This document shows positions 47,831 through 59,691 of a stretch of 64,000 bases of DNA, in pieces. The notes below the pieces were generated by a model. The model was not told the origin of the DNA and searched no databases. It was given only the letters and a program-made list of their open reading frames with translations. A program made the position numbers and the translations under genes. The stretch is from Hyalella azteca (Eukaryota; Arthropoda; Malacostraca; Amphipoda; Hyalellidae): NCBI RefSeq assembly GCF_000764305.2, contig NW_025944447.1:1-64000 (forward strand), in the 5' to 3' direction. The number at the start of each line of letters is the position of its first letter. Position 1 is the stretch's first letter.

Positions 47831-47944
47831 TGGAGTAGGGAGTATGAATGACGGACAGCGACAAATTAAAGCAGGTAACTGCAATAATTAAAAGACAAAA
47901 ATCTTCAACGTCAGTAACAGCAAGCACACGAAATTAATAACACT

Positions 47945-48307
47945 ATAAACAACAATCAGTTTCAATAACTATAACATCAAACAGCATTAATTCAAATTAA
48001 AACATCAATAGCAGCAAACACAGACCGTGGACGTGGACAGACAATATCAGCAATAATAACAGAAAAAATTACTATCATTATCAGCGTTGATACCATCAAA
48101 CAGCAACAATAATAGAAGCAAAAAAGAACAATCAGTTTCAATAATTATAACATCAAGCAGCAATAACATAAATAACAACTTCAACAACAGCAAACACAAT
48201 AATCATTATTGGCGATATTAACAGCAAAAATTATAATCATTACCAGAATTAAAAACATTAAATAGCAACAACAATATAAGCGGAAATAACAATCAGTATC
48301 AATATAT
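47945..48307. repeat. ~170-bp degenerate repeat, about 2 copies
   Basis: ACAATCAGTTTCAATAA recurs near 47951, 48128 and 48290 within AAC/AGC-rich DNA. Cut off by an adapter. Confidence 0.7.
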
Positions 48308-48326
48308 AGATGTGTATAAGAGACAG
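48308..48326 (+). other. Embedded Tn5 mosaic end
   Basis: Exact AGATGTGTATAAGAGACAG. The sequence after it (to the N at 48448) is of uncertain linkage. Confidence 0.95.
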
Positions 48327-48448
48327 AGACTACGCTACTTACCATGTATGCAGGTATAATACGATAAACAAGTTTCGGCACCGTAGCGATGGATCTCACG
48401 GAACTCGGGCACTTCTCGGCATGTCATTTTCAACGACAAATTGCGGCN

Positions 48449-48575
48449 GGGCTGTTTGCTGCCACCACTGGGCTGTTTGCTGCCACCACTGGGCTTTTTG
48501 CTGCCACCACTGGGCTGTTTGCTGCCACCACTGGGCTGTTTGCTGCCACCAGTAGGCTATTTGCTGCCACCACAT
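48449..48575. repeat. 21-bp minisatellite
   Basis: Six copies of GGGCTGTTTGCTGCCACCAC plus T, starting right after the gap N at 48448. Confidence 0.95.
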
Positions 48576-49009
48576 GCCGCAACAGTTAGCATCACCGTGT
48601 GCACCACCACGCCAGTGACCAGCACCGTATGCCCCGTATTTCTAGCACAGTAGCTCCCAGCAATTACAGTTCAGCACGGGCTGGCCGTATATATGTGGGC
48701 ATGCGGGTTCACGACAAGCGTGAGAAAAGTTTAAGTTGAAACGCGTCGCTCAGATATTCATATTTAGAGCTTCTGCATTCCATCTATAATTATATATGGC
48801 GTAGCAGAAACAAAGTTTGATAAACGTTATTTCAACGTTATTTCAGTGCATGTACAGTAAAATTTAATCAACGTTTTGTTCTTATGTTATTTCAACGTAA
48901 AACCGCGTTTAATCAACGTTTTTTAACGTTATTTCAGCCTAAAACTACGTTTAAACTATGTATGATCCACGTTACTTGACGTAAAATGCCTGATGGATGC
49001 ATAGGTCGC
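48576..49009. other. Non-coding, with AACGTTATTTCA words
   Basis: From 48820 to 48960 ATCAACGTTTT and GTTATTTCAACGT recur irregularly. No gene. Confidence 0.5.
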
Positions 49010-49345
49010 GGCACCTAAAATTTTACCTATCTGTTGCATACTGTATATAGGCTCGCCTAAAATGTAATACTTTAATTAGTATTAGACACTCCAGAAAAAC
49101 TTAAATTTAATACTTTAGTGTTCAGTATACGCTCGCCTTAAATTTAATACTCGAGTATGCCATAGCCTCACGTTAAATTTAATACTTTAATTAGTATTCT
49201 GTAAGCTCGCCTGAAATTTAAGCCCTTATTATATAAGCTCGCCTGAAATTTAAGCCCTTATTATAGTGTTCCACAGACTCGCCTAAAATTTCATATTTTA
49301 GTGTTTCATATATAGGCTCGCCTAAAAGTTAAGCCTTTAGTGTTC
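49010..49345. repeat. Degenerate GGCTCGCCTAAAATTTAA repeats
   Basis: About eight variable copies of GCTCGCCTAAAATTTAATAC followed by TTTAGTGTTC-like sequence, 40-60 bp apart. Confidence 0.75.
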
Positions 49346-49629
49346 CATAGTGTTTAGTATTACTTAAACTTTAGTAAAAAAATTGTAGGGGATACTGCAT
49401 CTAACAAGTATTAATTCATACGCAATTCTTTAAATATCGATGTTATGTACTTTATCTTATAATTTAAACCTTTATGTAATATTTATTCATGCATGCTTAT
49501 TCTTCGACGGAATAATTCAGTTTGTAACAACATTTAGTGACACTTCAACAATAACGGCAAATAAAACACGTATTCTCATGTATCTATTTAAATTAAAAGG
49601 CCGGTAGAATCCTATATAGAAATGACTGC
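49346..49629. other. Non-coding AT-rich segment
   Basis: Nothing recognised. Confidence 0.4.
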
Positions 49630-50570
49630 TATCCGTGAATTAGTATAGATGATACAATATAGGCGATAAATTATAGGCGATACAGTATTGGCGATACAAA
49701 TTAGGCGATACAATATGGGCGATACAATATAGGCGATGCAGTATAGGCGATACAATATAGTCGATGCAGTATAGGCGATACAGTATAGGCGATACAATAT
49801 AGGCGATACAATATAGGCGATACAGTATGGGCGATACAATATATGCGATACAATATAGGCGATACAGTATGGGCGATACAATATATGCGATACAATATAG
49901 GCGATACAGTATTGGCGATATACAGTATAGGCGATACAGTATAAGCGATACAGTATAGGCGATACAGTATAGGCGATACAATATGAGCGATACAATATAG
50001 GCGATACAGTATAGGCGATACAATATAGGCGATACAGCTAGTATATGCGATACAATATAGGCGATACAGTATGGGCGATACAATATATGCGATACAATAT
50101 AGGCGATACAGTATATAGGCGATACCGTATAGGCGATACAATATAGGCGATACGGTATAGGCGATACAATATAGGCGATACAGTATAGGCGATACAATAT
50201 AGGCGATACGGTATAGGCGATACAATATAGGCGGTACAGTATAAGATACAATATAGGCGATACAATATAGGCGATACAATAAAGGCGATACAATATATGC
50301 GATACAGTATAGGCGATACAATATAGGCGATACAATATATGCGATACAGTATAGGCGATACAATATAGGCGATGCAATCTAGGCGATACAGCTAGTATAT
50401 GCGATACAATATAGGCGATACAGTATGGGCGATACAATATAAGCGAAACAGTATAGGCGATACAGTATAGGCGATAGGCGATACAGTACGTATATAGGCG
50501 ATACTGTAGAGGTGGTACAGTATAGGCTATATATACATACACCATACAGTATAAGCGATACAGTGTAGGC
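49630..50570. repeat. 14-bp minisatellite, ~65 copies
   Basis: GGCGATACAATATA and GGCGATACAGTATA alternate over 0.9 kb, with short local duplications of blocks. The unit has no stop in any minus-strand frame. Frames up to 318 codons (Tyr/Ile/Cys/Ala repeats) therefore arise by chance. Confidence 0.97.
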
Positions 50571-51247
50571 AGCTGCCGACCTATTTTAATAGCCACAAGA
50601 AAGGTGTCAAACGAGGCGTTCTAAAGACCGCTGCTGGAATTCTCAGTGTTGTATCATAGGCTGTTTTATGTTGAGCCTGTTGACAATAGAATACAATACG
50701 CGACGATGTTTAACATGCCGCCAATGAGCTATAGAAGTTATTGTAACACCTTTCGTTCAATTGAGTGTGATCGAACAGCTCAATATTGTCGCCCTTCCCT
50801 TCACTCTTGGAGGCGGGGTTCAAGTTTTTGTTAAAAGCAAGGGTGGTTACGGTTAAGGTTGAGTTGGGTTGTGCCTAACACTAAGGCGTGGCTTAAATCT
50901 CGACTTTTGCAAGAGGCGGAGCTTAGAGACACTTTTTCTCTCGCGTCAAACGTGAAGCAAGTCGAACGTATCCCGGCAACACGTATTCCTCGGTCGCGAT
51001 GCTTTATGTAAGCCTAGTACGCTCCGGCATGTGCTTGTCCTAATTGAAAATTATGGTCTCAATATCGGTGGGTGTATGAACAATTTGTGATTGATATGTT
51101 ATTAGTGAATTATATCTGGCCGTTCATATATAAACTGATTATTTTTTTTTTGTATTTGGTGACAAATCGTTGATTATTAGCTGGCCATCGATGACACGTC
51201 CGTATTTTTCGACGAGGGCCGACGCCCGAGTGGGTACGAGGAAAATC
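50571..51247. other. Non-coding, locally GC-richer
   Basis: Between 50800 and 51050 there are GAGGCGGGG, AGGCGTGGC and GAGGCGGAGC words that resemble GC boxes. No gene recognised. A regulatory role is speculative. Confidence 0.4.
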
Positions 51248-51440
51248 GGGGGGGAGGGGGGAGAAAAGTGATGGTTTGGGGAGGGGGGAGAAAAGAGATG
51301 GTTAGGGGCGGGTAGGGAAAGAAAAATATTTACTATTAAAGGTGGATGTGGTGGGTACGGGTGTGGGTAAGGGGTAGAGAAAGGAGGGCTGGCCCAAAAA
51401 AGTGCCCACGCGGTGGAGTGGTGGTGGTGAAAAGTGACAT
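51248..51440 (+). other. G-rich tract
   Basis: Runs of seven, six, four and six G occur at 51248-51288, followed by GGGGCGGG and a G/T-rich tail. It could form G-quadruplex structure on the plus strand. It lies about 4.8 kb upstream of slp B. Confidence 0.7.
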
Positions 51441-52606
51441 TGTTGATGAAGAAGAAGTGGGTGTGCTACTGTGATGTTGTGGTGTGTGCAAACATACTTC
51501 AACATCAGTTGCGTCATGAAGCTCGAACATCACGGTGCCTGGATCGACGTGTTCGCTTCATTCAATCGTTGAACATTGATACATTCAATACTCATTCAGT
51601 GAATAAATATTGTTTCTTTTGGTGAACTGGATTTGTACATTTCAGTGTCTGTGCATCGTTGAACTTGAATTAAGTGTTCGATTTTGTAACTGACGGCTCG
51701 AAACTTTGCTTTTACAATCGTTTTGAGCAGCAGTTTGGACACTTTTTTGGTTGTGTTACAAATTAAAAAAGTTGCAAGGACTAATGTACATTTTTAAATT
51801 AATTATGGAACAATATTCGTATATGTCAATAAACTATTTATTTACGGGCATTATAACTCGAATTTTAACGTTTATATCTATGTTTGTTTTTGTATGTTAG
51901 ACTATTTCAGTAATTGTTATTTAACTTAATTGAACTTTAAACAAATCATAATATGTGCTGACAACTTCATGAACTATTATAGCATTTAAAAATTGCAGTA
52001 GCTAAACCAAATAATTCCAAAAATATATATATTGAATGCCATAGATATATAGGGCACAATATACTCACAATTGCAAGTTTGGTTGATATTTATTTCGTAT
52101 CATTTTATCAATGTAACTCAAGAGGTTTGGATTGTAAAATCAATTTCACATGAGCCTAACAGCGTTTCAGGAGCCAAATAATGATTTACTGCATATTCCT
52201 GTTCTAATACATGATTATCTTTACGCATTGCAATATCCATAATTATTTAAAACCTGATTTATTATAATAAATCGTAAAAATTAAACTAATGATTCATCTA
52301 AACTCATCTATTCATTCATTCATTGAAGTTTTTTTTCTTCAGCATCAACACAATTTTAAGAGATAATAAATGGTCGATATATTTTCTAACAATATCTTGT
52401 TTATCTTTTTCTACGAGCATCTTTCACTAACATATCAATCATTATCATATAAGTCAACAATTAATATCATATCATTAATTAAAATTAAATAAAACCATTT
52501 ACTATGTGCTAACAATCAGTGTAATCAGTGATTTATTATTTTAATCAGTGTAATATTATTTTATTTGTAGCTTTAATATAATTCAGTGATTTTTATTTAA
52601 GCAATT
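51441..52606. other. Non-coding AT-rich segment
   Basis: A 63-codon frame at 51434-51625 is unrecognised. Nothing else. Confidence 0.4.
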
Positions 52607-52790
52607 CCAAGCCATGCACTCTTCAAATAATCAATATATGATGCTCGTAGACAGTAACAGTGCAATATTTAATAAAGCAATATACCAAGCCAGGTACTCT
52701 TCAAATAATCAATATATGATGATCGTAGACCGCGTAACACCTATTGCAGTTTTTAAATATTATAGGGATATAGTGCAATGTACTCCTCAA
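52607..52790. repeat. ~76-bp direct repeat, 2 copies plus remnant
   Basis: CTCTTCAAATAATCAATATATGATG-like segments near 52619 and 52695, each followed by TCGTAGAC. A third, partial ATAGTGCAATGTACTCCTCAA follows. Confidence 0.85.
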
Positions 52791-55224
52791 GCATTCATTC
52801 TATATCTACATATAGAATGTAGATAAGAATATTATTAGATTAGAATGTAGAATTAGAATATTATTAATTACACGGATATAGGCCCGGATAATTAATAATA
52901 TTGGGATTAAATCCAATTACTCTTTAAACTATCAGTACAATTTAGAATACTCTTCTACCGAGTTAATTCATTGCATCAATGGTTGAATTTACATCAGACA
53001 TGTTTGAACATGTTTGATTCGCGACATGTTTGAACGTGATGAATAAAAACATGATTTTTAATGAAGAATAATAAATGATCGCAAGTTAATTAAACAAAAT
53101 TCCAATGATCTTAGTTGCGACATCAGATATTACATTTAGAAGGAATAGGATCCGAATGATCAATTTAAATACTAGCAGAATTATATTGAAAACACCTTCT
53201 TAAATCTTGGCGGCAAAAATTATAACAAAATATTCTAATAATAAAGATAATTTAGAAATAAATTCTAGTTATGAACCCTTGTCAATTATTATTGGCCGGC
53301 GGATGGTCGCCTTTGATATATTATTTCTTAATTCTGCTTATTAAGAGGTTATTTTATATCCTCTTAATATTTATATTAAGGTAACCTAATCTAAGAAAAT
53401 CTCTATATCTAAGAAATATTATAACCTTTTATATTTTTATTTTTAACCTAAAAGGCTATTTTATAAATATCTAGTTTTAACTTCTAGCACGAACCATAAT
53501 GTAGAATTCAAGTTTACTGGCAAATAAATACCAAATTATTCCAATAAATTAATAACGATACTTAACTTAACGATATTCATTTGTTCACACCACCAAACGC
53601 GATTCAAAAGATTCATCATAAACTGCACTTCCGTGTCGTGATGCGCCGTATCAATCAAATTAATCTACACGGAATGGATTTAATAGCATTCATTGAATGT
53701 CATTCATTTATTACCTTTCATTTAATGTCATTCGCTTAGTGCCATCCATTCATGGTGAAGAACCAAATCACTTGATTTCTCGTACATTTCATGACTATAT
53801 CATTCATCTATCTCTGGCTTAATTTACGAGTTGATTGTTACTCCGATCTTTAATCAACGTTGCGAATTTCCAATGAACGATTTAACATTTACAATCCTAA
53901 TTTCAAATCCACAAAGAATCACTATAATGCCGAGCCTCGTATTGGTCACGTTATCAGATGCTGGTTTTTGACAGCAATCGATATCGATGAGTCTAGCCGG
54001 TCCCTCAAGTGTGAACATCTCTTTCACGGCAATGAAAATGTTCAATGAGCTGCATAATTTTGAACTCATTGTGTGAACTGACAAGTGGTGCATTTATCTC
54101 TGATAAACATCGACTCTATTCAATTTTTGGTTCTTTGTGAGCCCTGATATCTTTGTCCAGCTGGTGAGTTTGAGGCCAAATCGATGCCTCGGTTTGGCTT
54201 TGCGCAAAATTTTGTCTTTTGGCCAAATAATTTCGTCTTTTAGCTAGAATTTTTTTGCCGTAAGGCAGTTTTGGAACGTTAAGTATCTGCAAGTAAATAA
54301 TCGGCTTAGGTGCATTTAATGATTTATTGTCATATGTTAATATAAAAATTTTATGACTAGTGTTTTTTTTTTCTTGTAAATATCATTCATTGCACTATAA
54401 AGAATTGAACGACTATAGCACTCAACGTTCCGCGTTAAACCAGTTTATGGCCCGTCATAAATTTGTTTTTCTTACCTGACTAAATTTATTAATTATATTC
54501 ATAGAACAAATTCATTATTCCCGAATCGAATAATAATTTTTAGTCACTAAAATTCAGTGCCATATCATGAATTAAATCAGTGATCCTACTGATAATTCAA
54601 ATAAATAATTGGCTGCCACGTGTAGATGTCAGGTGCACCGGCAGGCTTCTGATTCACATGAACGTAATCAACAGTAAGTAAATGAACGAAATGAATTTAA
54701 ATTTCACATTAAAATGATTAACCACTGCGAAAATGTTATCAATTCTCATCAATAGTCAGGAGGCTCGAGGCTGCACTGATTGTTTATCAGACATTTGAAT
54801 AATATTCTCTGGCCACACATGTTTCTCGCACATCTGCCTCATCGGAACATTTTTGCACATGTGTCGCTATGTTCACACCATCACGGTGCATTTTGTTACA
54901 TGCTCTAGATTAATAATTCAAGCACAGCGTTATATGGTGTACTTTAGTACATGTTCTCGTTCTAAGTGTACGGTGATACGGTGTACTTCGTACGGTGCAC
55001 TCATGTTCGATGTACATACCTTCATTATCAATTTAAGGTGTAAGGTGCACAATATGATATTTGCTTCACATTCACTCTGGCTTTGAACCTTCGCAATTTT
55101 CGTTCCACTTTTCATAAAAAATCTCTCATTAATGCTTCCAATTCGGTTTTCAGTGTTTTGATAAATGAATTTTGATTAAGTTTTATGTCGTACAAAAACT
55201 GTCGAAAAATTCATAATTACGCAA
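52791..55224. other. Long non-coding AT-rich segment
   Basis: Unique DNA. A GC-richer patch at 53920-54050 is open on both strands but not recognised. GGTGTAC/GGTGCAC words recur at 54880-55050. No convincing gene. Confidence 0.45.
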
Positions 55225-55735
55225 ATTTGCAGCAACAATTGTAGTCGTAAATTATTCATAGCCATTATTGACGCCAGCTTGTCATAATAATAACTGTCGT
55301 AAATTTGTCATAACAATAATTTTCATAAATTTGTTAATTAATTTAGTCGTAAACTGTTAATGACAATTATTGTCGTAGACTTGTCATTGCAATTATTTTC
55401 GTGAATTTGTCATAGCAATTATTGTCGTAAATTTGTCATAACAATTATTGTCTTAAATTTGTCATTGCAATTATTGTCGTAAATTTGATACAGCAATTAT
55501 GATCGTAAATTTGTCATTGAAATTATCGTCGTAAATTTTTCATTGCAATTATTGTCGTAAATTTATCGTAGCAATTATTGTCGTAAATTTCTCGTAGCAA
55601 TTATTGTCGTAAATTTGTCATTGCAATTACTCGTGCAAATTTTCTATTGCAATTATTGTCGTAAATTTGTCATTGCAATTATTGTCGTAAATTTGTCATT
55701 GATATTATTGTCGTTAATTTGTCATAGCAAACATA
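55225..55735. repeat. 26-bp minisatellite
   Basis: About 19 copies of GCAATTATTGTCGTAAATTT plus GTCATT, with variants. It ends about 340 bp upstream of the slp B start codon. Confidence 0.95.
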
Positions 55736-55842
55736 ACGGCTGCCTGAAATAAAAGTACTTTGTCAGCTATAGATTTTCAATAATTAATCCGTATTTTTCT
55801 AACTTTCCAGATTTTAATTATTTCAATTTTTTATTGGAGCTG

Positions 55843-55959
55843 CGTGAATCATTTTTCGACAGCGAGGAATTTTAACAAATTTCTTACTATGTTTTCTCCN
55901 GCGTGAATCATTTTTCGACAGCGAGAAATTTTAACAAATTTCTTACGATGTTTTCTCCT
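55843..55959. repeat. Duplicated flanks around a gap N
   Basis: The 57 bases before the N at 55900 (from GCGTGAATCATTTTTCGACA to GTTTTCTCC) are repeated right after it with two differences. This is more likely an unmerged contig overlap, possibly two haplotypes, than a genomic tandem repeat. Confidence 0.85.
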
Positions 55960-56072
55960 TTCTTGAATATCTTAAACATTCAGTGAAAAATTAACAAGAT
56001 ATAGATAATAGGCTGTGGTCCATTAAATACTTTTAAAAACAAATAATCATCGAAACAATTTTTATTAAAGCA
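55960..56072 (+). promoter_or_regulatory. Immediate 5' region of slp B
   Basis: The 113 bp before the start codon. An in-frame stop at 56034-56036 fixes the first ATG. A TTCAGTG near 55980 is a weak initiator match with no TATA box. The assembly gap just upstream makes promoter calls unreliable. Confidence 0.25.
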
Positions 56073-57938
56073 ATGTATAGTGATATCGTGGAGGAAAAAC
56101 CTACTAATTTTCCCGAGGACAAGAAAAGTGACATTGAATCAAAAAATACCTCATCGGAGGAATCTCCCAGCCCCAACCAAGAAAAAACTATCATTTTGCC
56201 AACAAAAATAGAATTAATCGAACAGAAAATAGAAGACACACAAGAAAAAGAGGATCGTTCAATCGTCCCCTCATTTGAGACTTCCATGGAACAGCTTCAA
56301 GCCTGGTCCAGAGCTATAAGTTCTGCTGCTAATCAAAATCTTCGAGCCCGGCGTGATCTATCCGTTAGAACTGACCTAATGGACGATATTCCGTGGACTT
56401 CTATGTACAAAGAAGACATTCATAAACACAATCCCGGAGCTCTCAATAAAACTCCATCGCACCTAGGATATAAGCCAAAAAATATACTCGGTGCTTGTTT
56501 CGAGTCTCTAATTCCATCCGCCTTGGTTTCCAACGACGGAGAAAATTCAAGAGATTTACCACCCAATCACCAAAGTACTCCACCTACTCCCTCATCTTGT
56601 TTCACGGCAATGCAGCGGGAGCCATCACCTTGTTTTCCAACAGCATCTCTTTCACATGAACCTTGCAATTCCTTGTCAGAAACTCCGGTGAAAAGGCCCA
56701 CTGTGAAATCCAATCGTCATGTCGAAGTCCCTTCACAAACCTCATCTGCCTCCCCCTATCATCATGCATTCTCAATCAGATCGCTTCTCACCGATTCTCT
56801 TGATAAATCTGATGCTCGCACGCCGACAAACTCCGCTCTTTTAAAACTCCAGCTATGCCGGACAGTCCTTGATTCAGTGACCGATTCTCCCGCAAAAGAA
56901 AGTCTTTCAACTTCCATGGTCTCAGGGGAGTCTGAGCCAAGCATGGTAGAGGATCTCGAAAGAGACCTTAATGATGATGAAAATTCCGAAGACGCCTGTG
57001 ATCCTGCAATGGATGAGGTCCGAAAAGAAGATGAAAAGGGTGAAGCTACCGGAGATGAAGAGAAAAAACACGAAAAACCAGCCTTCAGCTACAACGCCCT
57101 GATCATGATGGCGATCCGGTCGTCCCCGGAGAAACGGCTGACGCTAAGCGGCATCTACGACTTCATCATGACGAACTTCCCTTACTACCGCGACAACAGG
57201 CAAGGCTGGCAGAACTCGATCCGGCACAACCTGAGCCTCAACAAATGCTTCGTTAAAGTCCCCAGACACTACGATGACCCCGGCAAAGGTAACTACTGGA
57301 TGCTCGATCCATCGGCTGATGATGTCTTCATCGGAGGAAGTACTGGTAAACTCCGCCGCAGGTCAACCCAGGCTTCCAGAAATCGTTTAGCAGCATTTAA
57401 ACAATCTCTCCTAGGCCGAATGTGCAACCCATATCTTAGCCCTTTGTACCATCAAGCTGCAACCGCTGCTGCCGTTTCAGCTTTGTATTGCAGGCCTCCC
57501 TTTCAACCTAATTTACCAAGTTCACCTCTGAGTAACATGTACCTAAACACATCGCAGCAGTGCACTCCTCCTCTTACTCCTACTGTGCCTTCTTATTCTC
57601 ACCAGCCTTACCCACCACATTCCCCTAATGGAATTCAATCCCCACTTAGACTTCCAAATCTCATCGAAACTGCAAAACTCAACAACAGTCAACTCCCTTT
57701 GTCGTTCAGTGTGGAACGCCTACTAAGTGATAGCCCCAGGTCTCCTTCACCAAACGATAACGGATATCCTGCTGTTGATAGATATAGAGTTTGGTCATCC
57801 ATGTTCGGAAATTCGCATCCAGGAATGTCATCATTTGGTTCCGGTCATCCAGTTCCACTTGACGATAACAACCTGCTCAAGCGTGCTCTCGCTGGACATC
57901 AACTAGGAGGAAGTTCATCCAATCCAACCTGGCCATAA
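56073..57938 (+). CDS. slp: FoxG/Sloppy-paired forkhead transcription factor, paralogue B
   Basis: A 621-residue nuclear protein, longer than paralogue A because of a Ser/Pro-rich N-terminal half. An eh1-like motif FSIRSLL (233-239) lies well before an acidic stretch (about 290-330). The forkhead domain spans about 335-431, including [13 protein letters not shown] and KLRRRS. The C-terminal part is Pro/Ser-rich with a second eh1-like motif, FSVERLL (545-551). These support Groucho-dependent repression by a Slp factor in segmentation and neural patterning. The start is the first ATG after an in-frame stop at 56034-56036. The gene is intronless. It is transcribed away from paralogue A. Residues 339-420 are identical to A and almost identical in DNA. 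Codons there are GC-rich compared with the A-ending codons of the N-terminal half. slp1 or slp2 status is undecided. Confidence 0.95.
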   Translation: MYSDIVEEKPTNFPEDKKSDIESKNTSSEESPSPNQEKTIILPTKIELIEQKIEDTQEKEDRSIVPSFETSMEQLQAWSRAISSAANQNLRARRDLSVRTDLMDDIPWTSMYKEDIHKHNPGALNKTPSHLGYKPKNILGACFESLIPSALVSNDGENSRDLPPNHQSTPPTPSSCFTAMQREPSPCFPTASLSHEPCNSLSETPVKRPTVKSNRHVEVPSQTSSASPYHHAFSIRSLLTDSLDKSDARTPTNSALLKLQLCRTVLDSVTDSPAKESLSTSMVSGESEPSMVEDLERDLNDDENSEDACDPAMDEVRKEDEKGEATGDEEKKHEKPAFSYNALIMMAIRSSPEKRLTLSGIYDFIMTNFPYYRDNRQGWQNSIRHNLSLNKCFVKVPRHYDDPGKGNYWMLDPSADDVFIGGSTGKLRRRSTQASRNRLAAFKQSLLGRMCNPYLSPLYHQAATAAAVSALYCRPPFQPNLPSSPLSNMYLNTSQQCTPPLTPTVPSYSHQPYPPHSPNGIQSPLRLPNLIETAKLNNSQLPLSFSVERLLSDSPRSPSPNDNGYPAVDRYRVWSSMFGNSHPGMSSFGSGHPVPLDDNNLLKRALAGHQLGGSSSNPTWP

Positions 57939-58575
57939 CATGAGATTTTGTTAGCACTCATATTGCTGTCTTGTCAATTTTAAACTAATCAGAAAACATA
58001 ATAACCAATTAGCAGATTTCCAATAATATTAATGCTATTGTTGCAACGACACAGCCCACAGTTTTTCTGCTAGCACTTGTTTATGTTTTTTTTATGGCTT
58101 AGCTTGTGAGTTTTCAACCGCACGAGTCTTCAGTAGACATGGCTTCCGCACACTATTTCTTTGACATAGTCTATTTCTGAAATCGTTTTGAGTATTTTCA
58201 ATGACGTTTTACGCGTTCTATTTAATATCCGTTTTGTGGGTTTTTCTATGAATAGATTTACCAGATTCTCATGAAATAATTTTCAACTTTACGAGAGCTT
58301 ATTCAACATCGGTAACGAGTGGATCAGATAGTTATAGCTTGTAAGTGCTGTCGTAGCAAAGAGTGTCCCAGACGTTTCCTCGAATTTTAGATTGATATAT
58401 AAAAAAAATGGGACATGCGCTCCTTCGATGTCTACGTAATATGGGCGCTTGCAGCCTAATGCTCTGAATTTTTCTACAGGTATATATGTATGTCTAAGTT
58501 CAGCGTGCGATTAAAAATTTCTTTGTTTTTTAGTTAGGTTTTTATCAATGATCAAATAAAACTAGACACTATTGA
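57939..58575 (+). other. Probable 3' UTR of slp B
   Basis: The first AATAAA after the stop is at 58555-58560, followed by GT-rich sequence near 58600-58635, which is a reasonable cleavage site. The assignment is inferred from the hexamer alone. Confidence 0.45.
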
Positions 58576-59536
58576 CGTATTTTCAGTTATATAAAATATA
58601 TGTTGTCAACACATCGAAATCTCATTGTTGTGGTGAATACGTACGCATTTACAAAAGCTGAATGGTGAAAAATGAACTTTGAATGAATGGGTTGAAAATC
58701 ACTGTAAATGAAATTATTTGCGTGTTTTTTTGAATTTTAAAATTATTTAACCTCGAAATATATTTTTTTTATATTTTCACATAACTAACCTCATATGATG
58801 TCTTTTTATCCATATTTTTAGATAGTGCCGTCTTCCGTGTAGTATAGCGATTGTATCTAGTACACGAAAAATGCTCGTATAAAGTTGATCTATTTTCAAA
58901 ATTAAAATAAATTTTCTCATATAAAACATTTTGAGACGAAGAAAAAACAAACACATATGAAAAATATCTTCATTTCCAATTAATAGAATGTAATGGGAAT
59001 GCCATTTATCTAAAAAAAAGATTTCAGGAAAAATTATCAACGGCTGGGTAAGAAGTAAGAAAATATGATATATGAAATATTTCATATTATATGAAAAAAA
59101 ATAATTCTCAGTAAAGTTTCCAGTGCATCATTGGAAATTCTTCATTATATTAATAAAACAGTAAAGTTGAAATAAAACATGGTTTCAATGTGATTTATTG
59201 TACAGGTTTTCACGGAGAACTTTTCTTAATACACAAACGAAAAAACTTTGTTAAGTTACCTTTGATGAAGATAATTTTAACATATACTTTCTTTACACAA
59301 TAAAGGATTTATTTACGCAAATTCAAAATTGGCGTGAAAATACCGAATTTTAAAAAGATGAATAATATTTTGTTTCCGGTTACCTTAAAATTTTCGATTA
59401 CTACATGAGCATTTGAATTTCCGGACACATGGTACTTGAATATCATGCTGTTTCTGTATGAATATATAAAATTGTATGAATATATATAATATATTAATAA
59501 TAGTTTTGACGAATGACCGTCTCAAGTCTATCTTAT
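58576..59536. other. Non-coding AT-rich segment
   Basis: A 102-codon minus-strand frame (58777-59085) is Phe/Ile/Lys-rich, unrecognised and not credible. Confidence 0.45.
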
Positions 59537-59691
59537 CCAGAGAAATGAATGAGAACTTGTTCCAATTAAGAGTGATACATTTCTTCTACCCGTATTGGAC
59601 ATTCTGAATAATTTTGGCCAAAAGACGTATAACTCCTAGATGCAGGAAGTGTGTAATTATTTAGACAATACGACCCTCTATTTTTCTGAGT
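59537..59691 (+). mobile_element. MITE-like element, copy 7 (diverged)
   Basis: Starts CCAGAGAAATGAATGAG and ends CTATTTTTCTGAG. Near the right end GTGTGTAATTATTTAGACAA parallels GTGTGTCACTATTTGAACAA of copy 1. Confidence 0.55.

Noticed and set aside
49640..50596. 318-codon minus-strand open frame with Tyr/Ile/Cys repeats
   Set aside because: It is the translation of a 14-bp array whose unit has no stops. Other frames of the same array are equally open.
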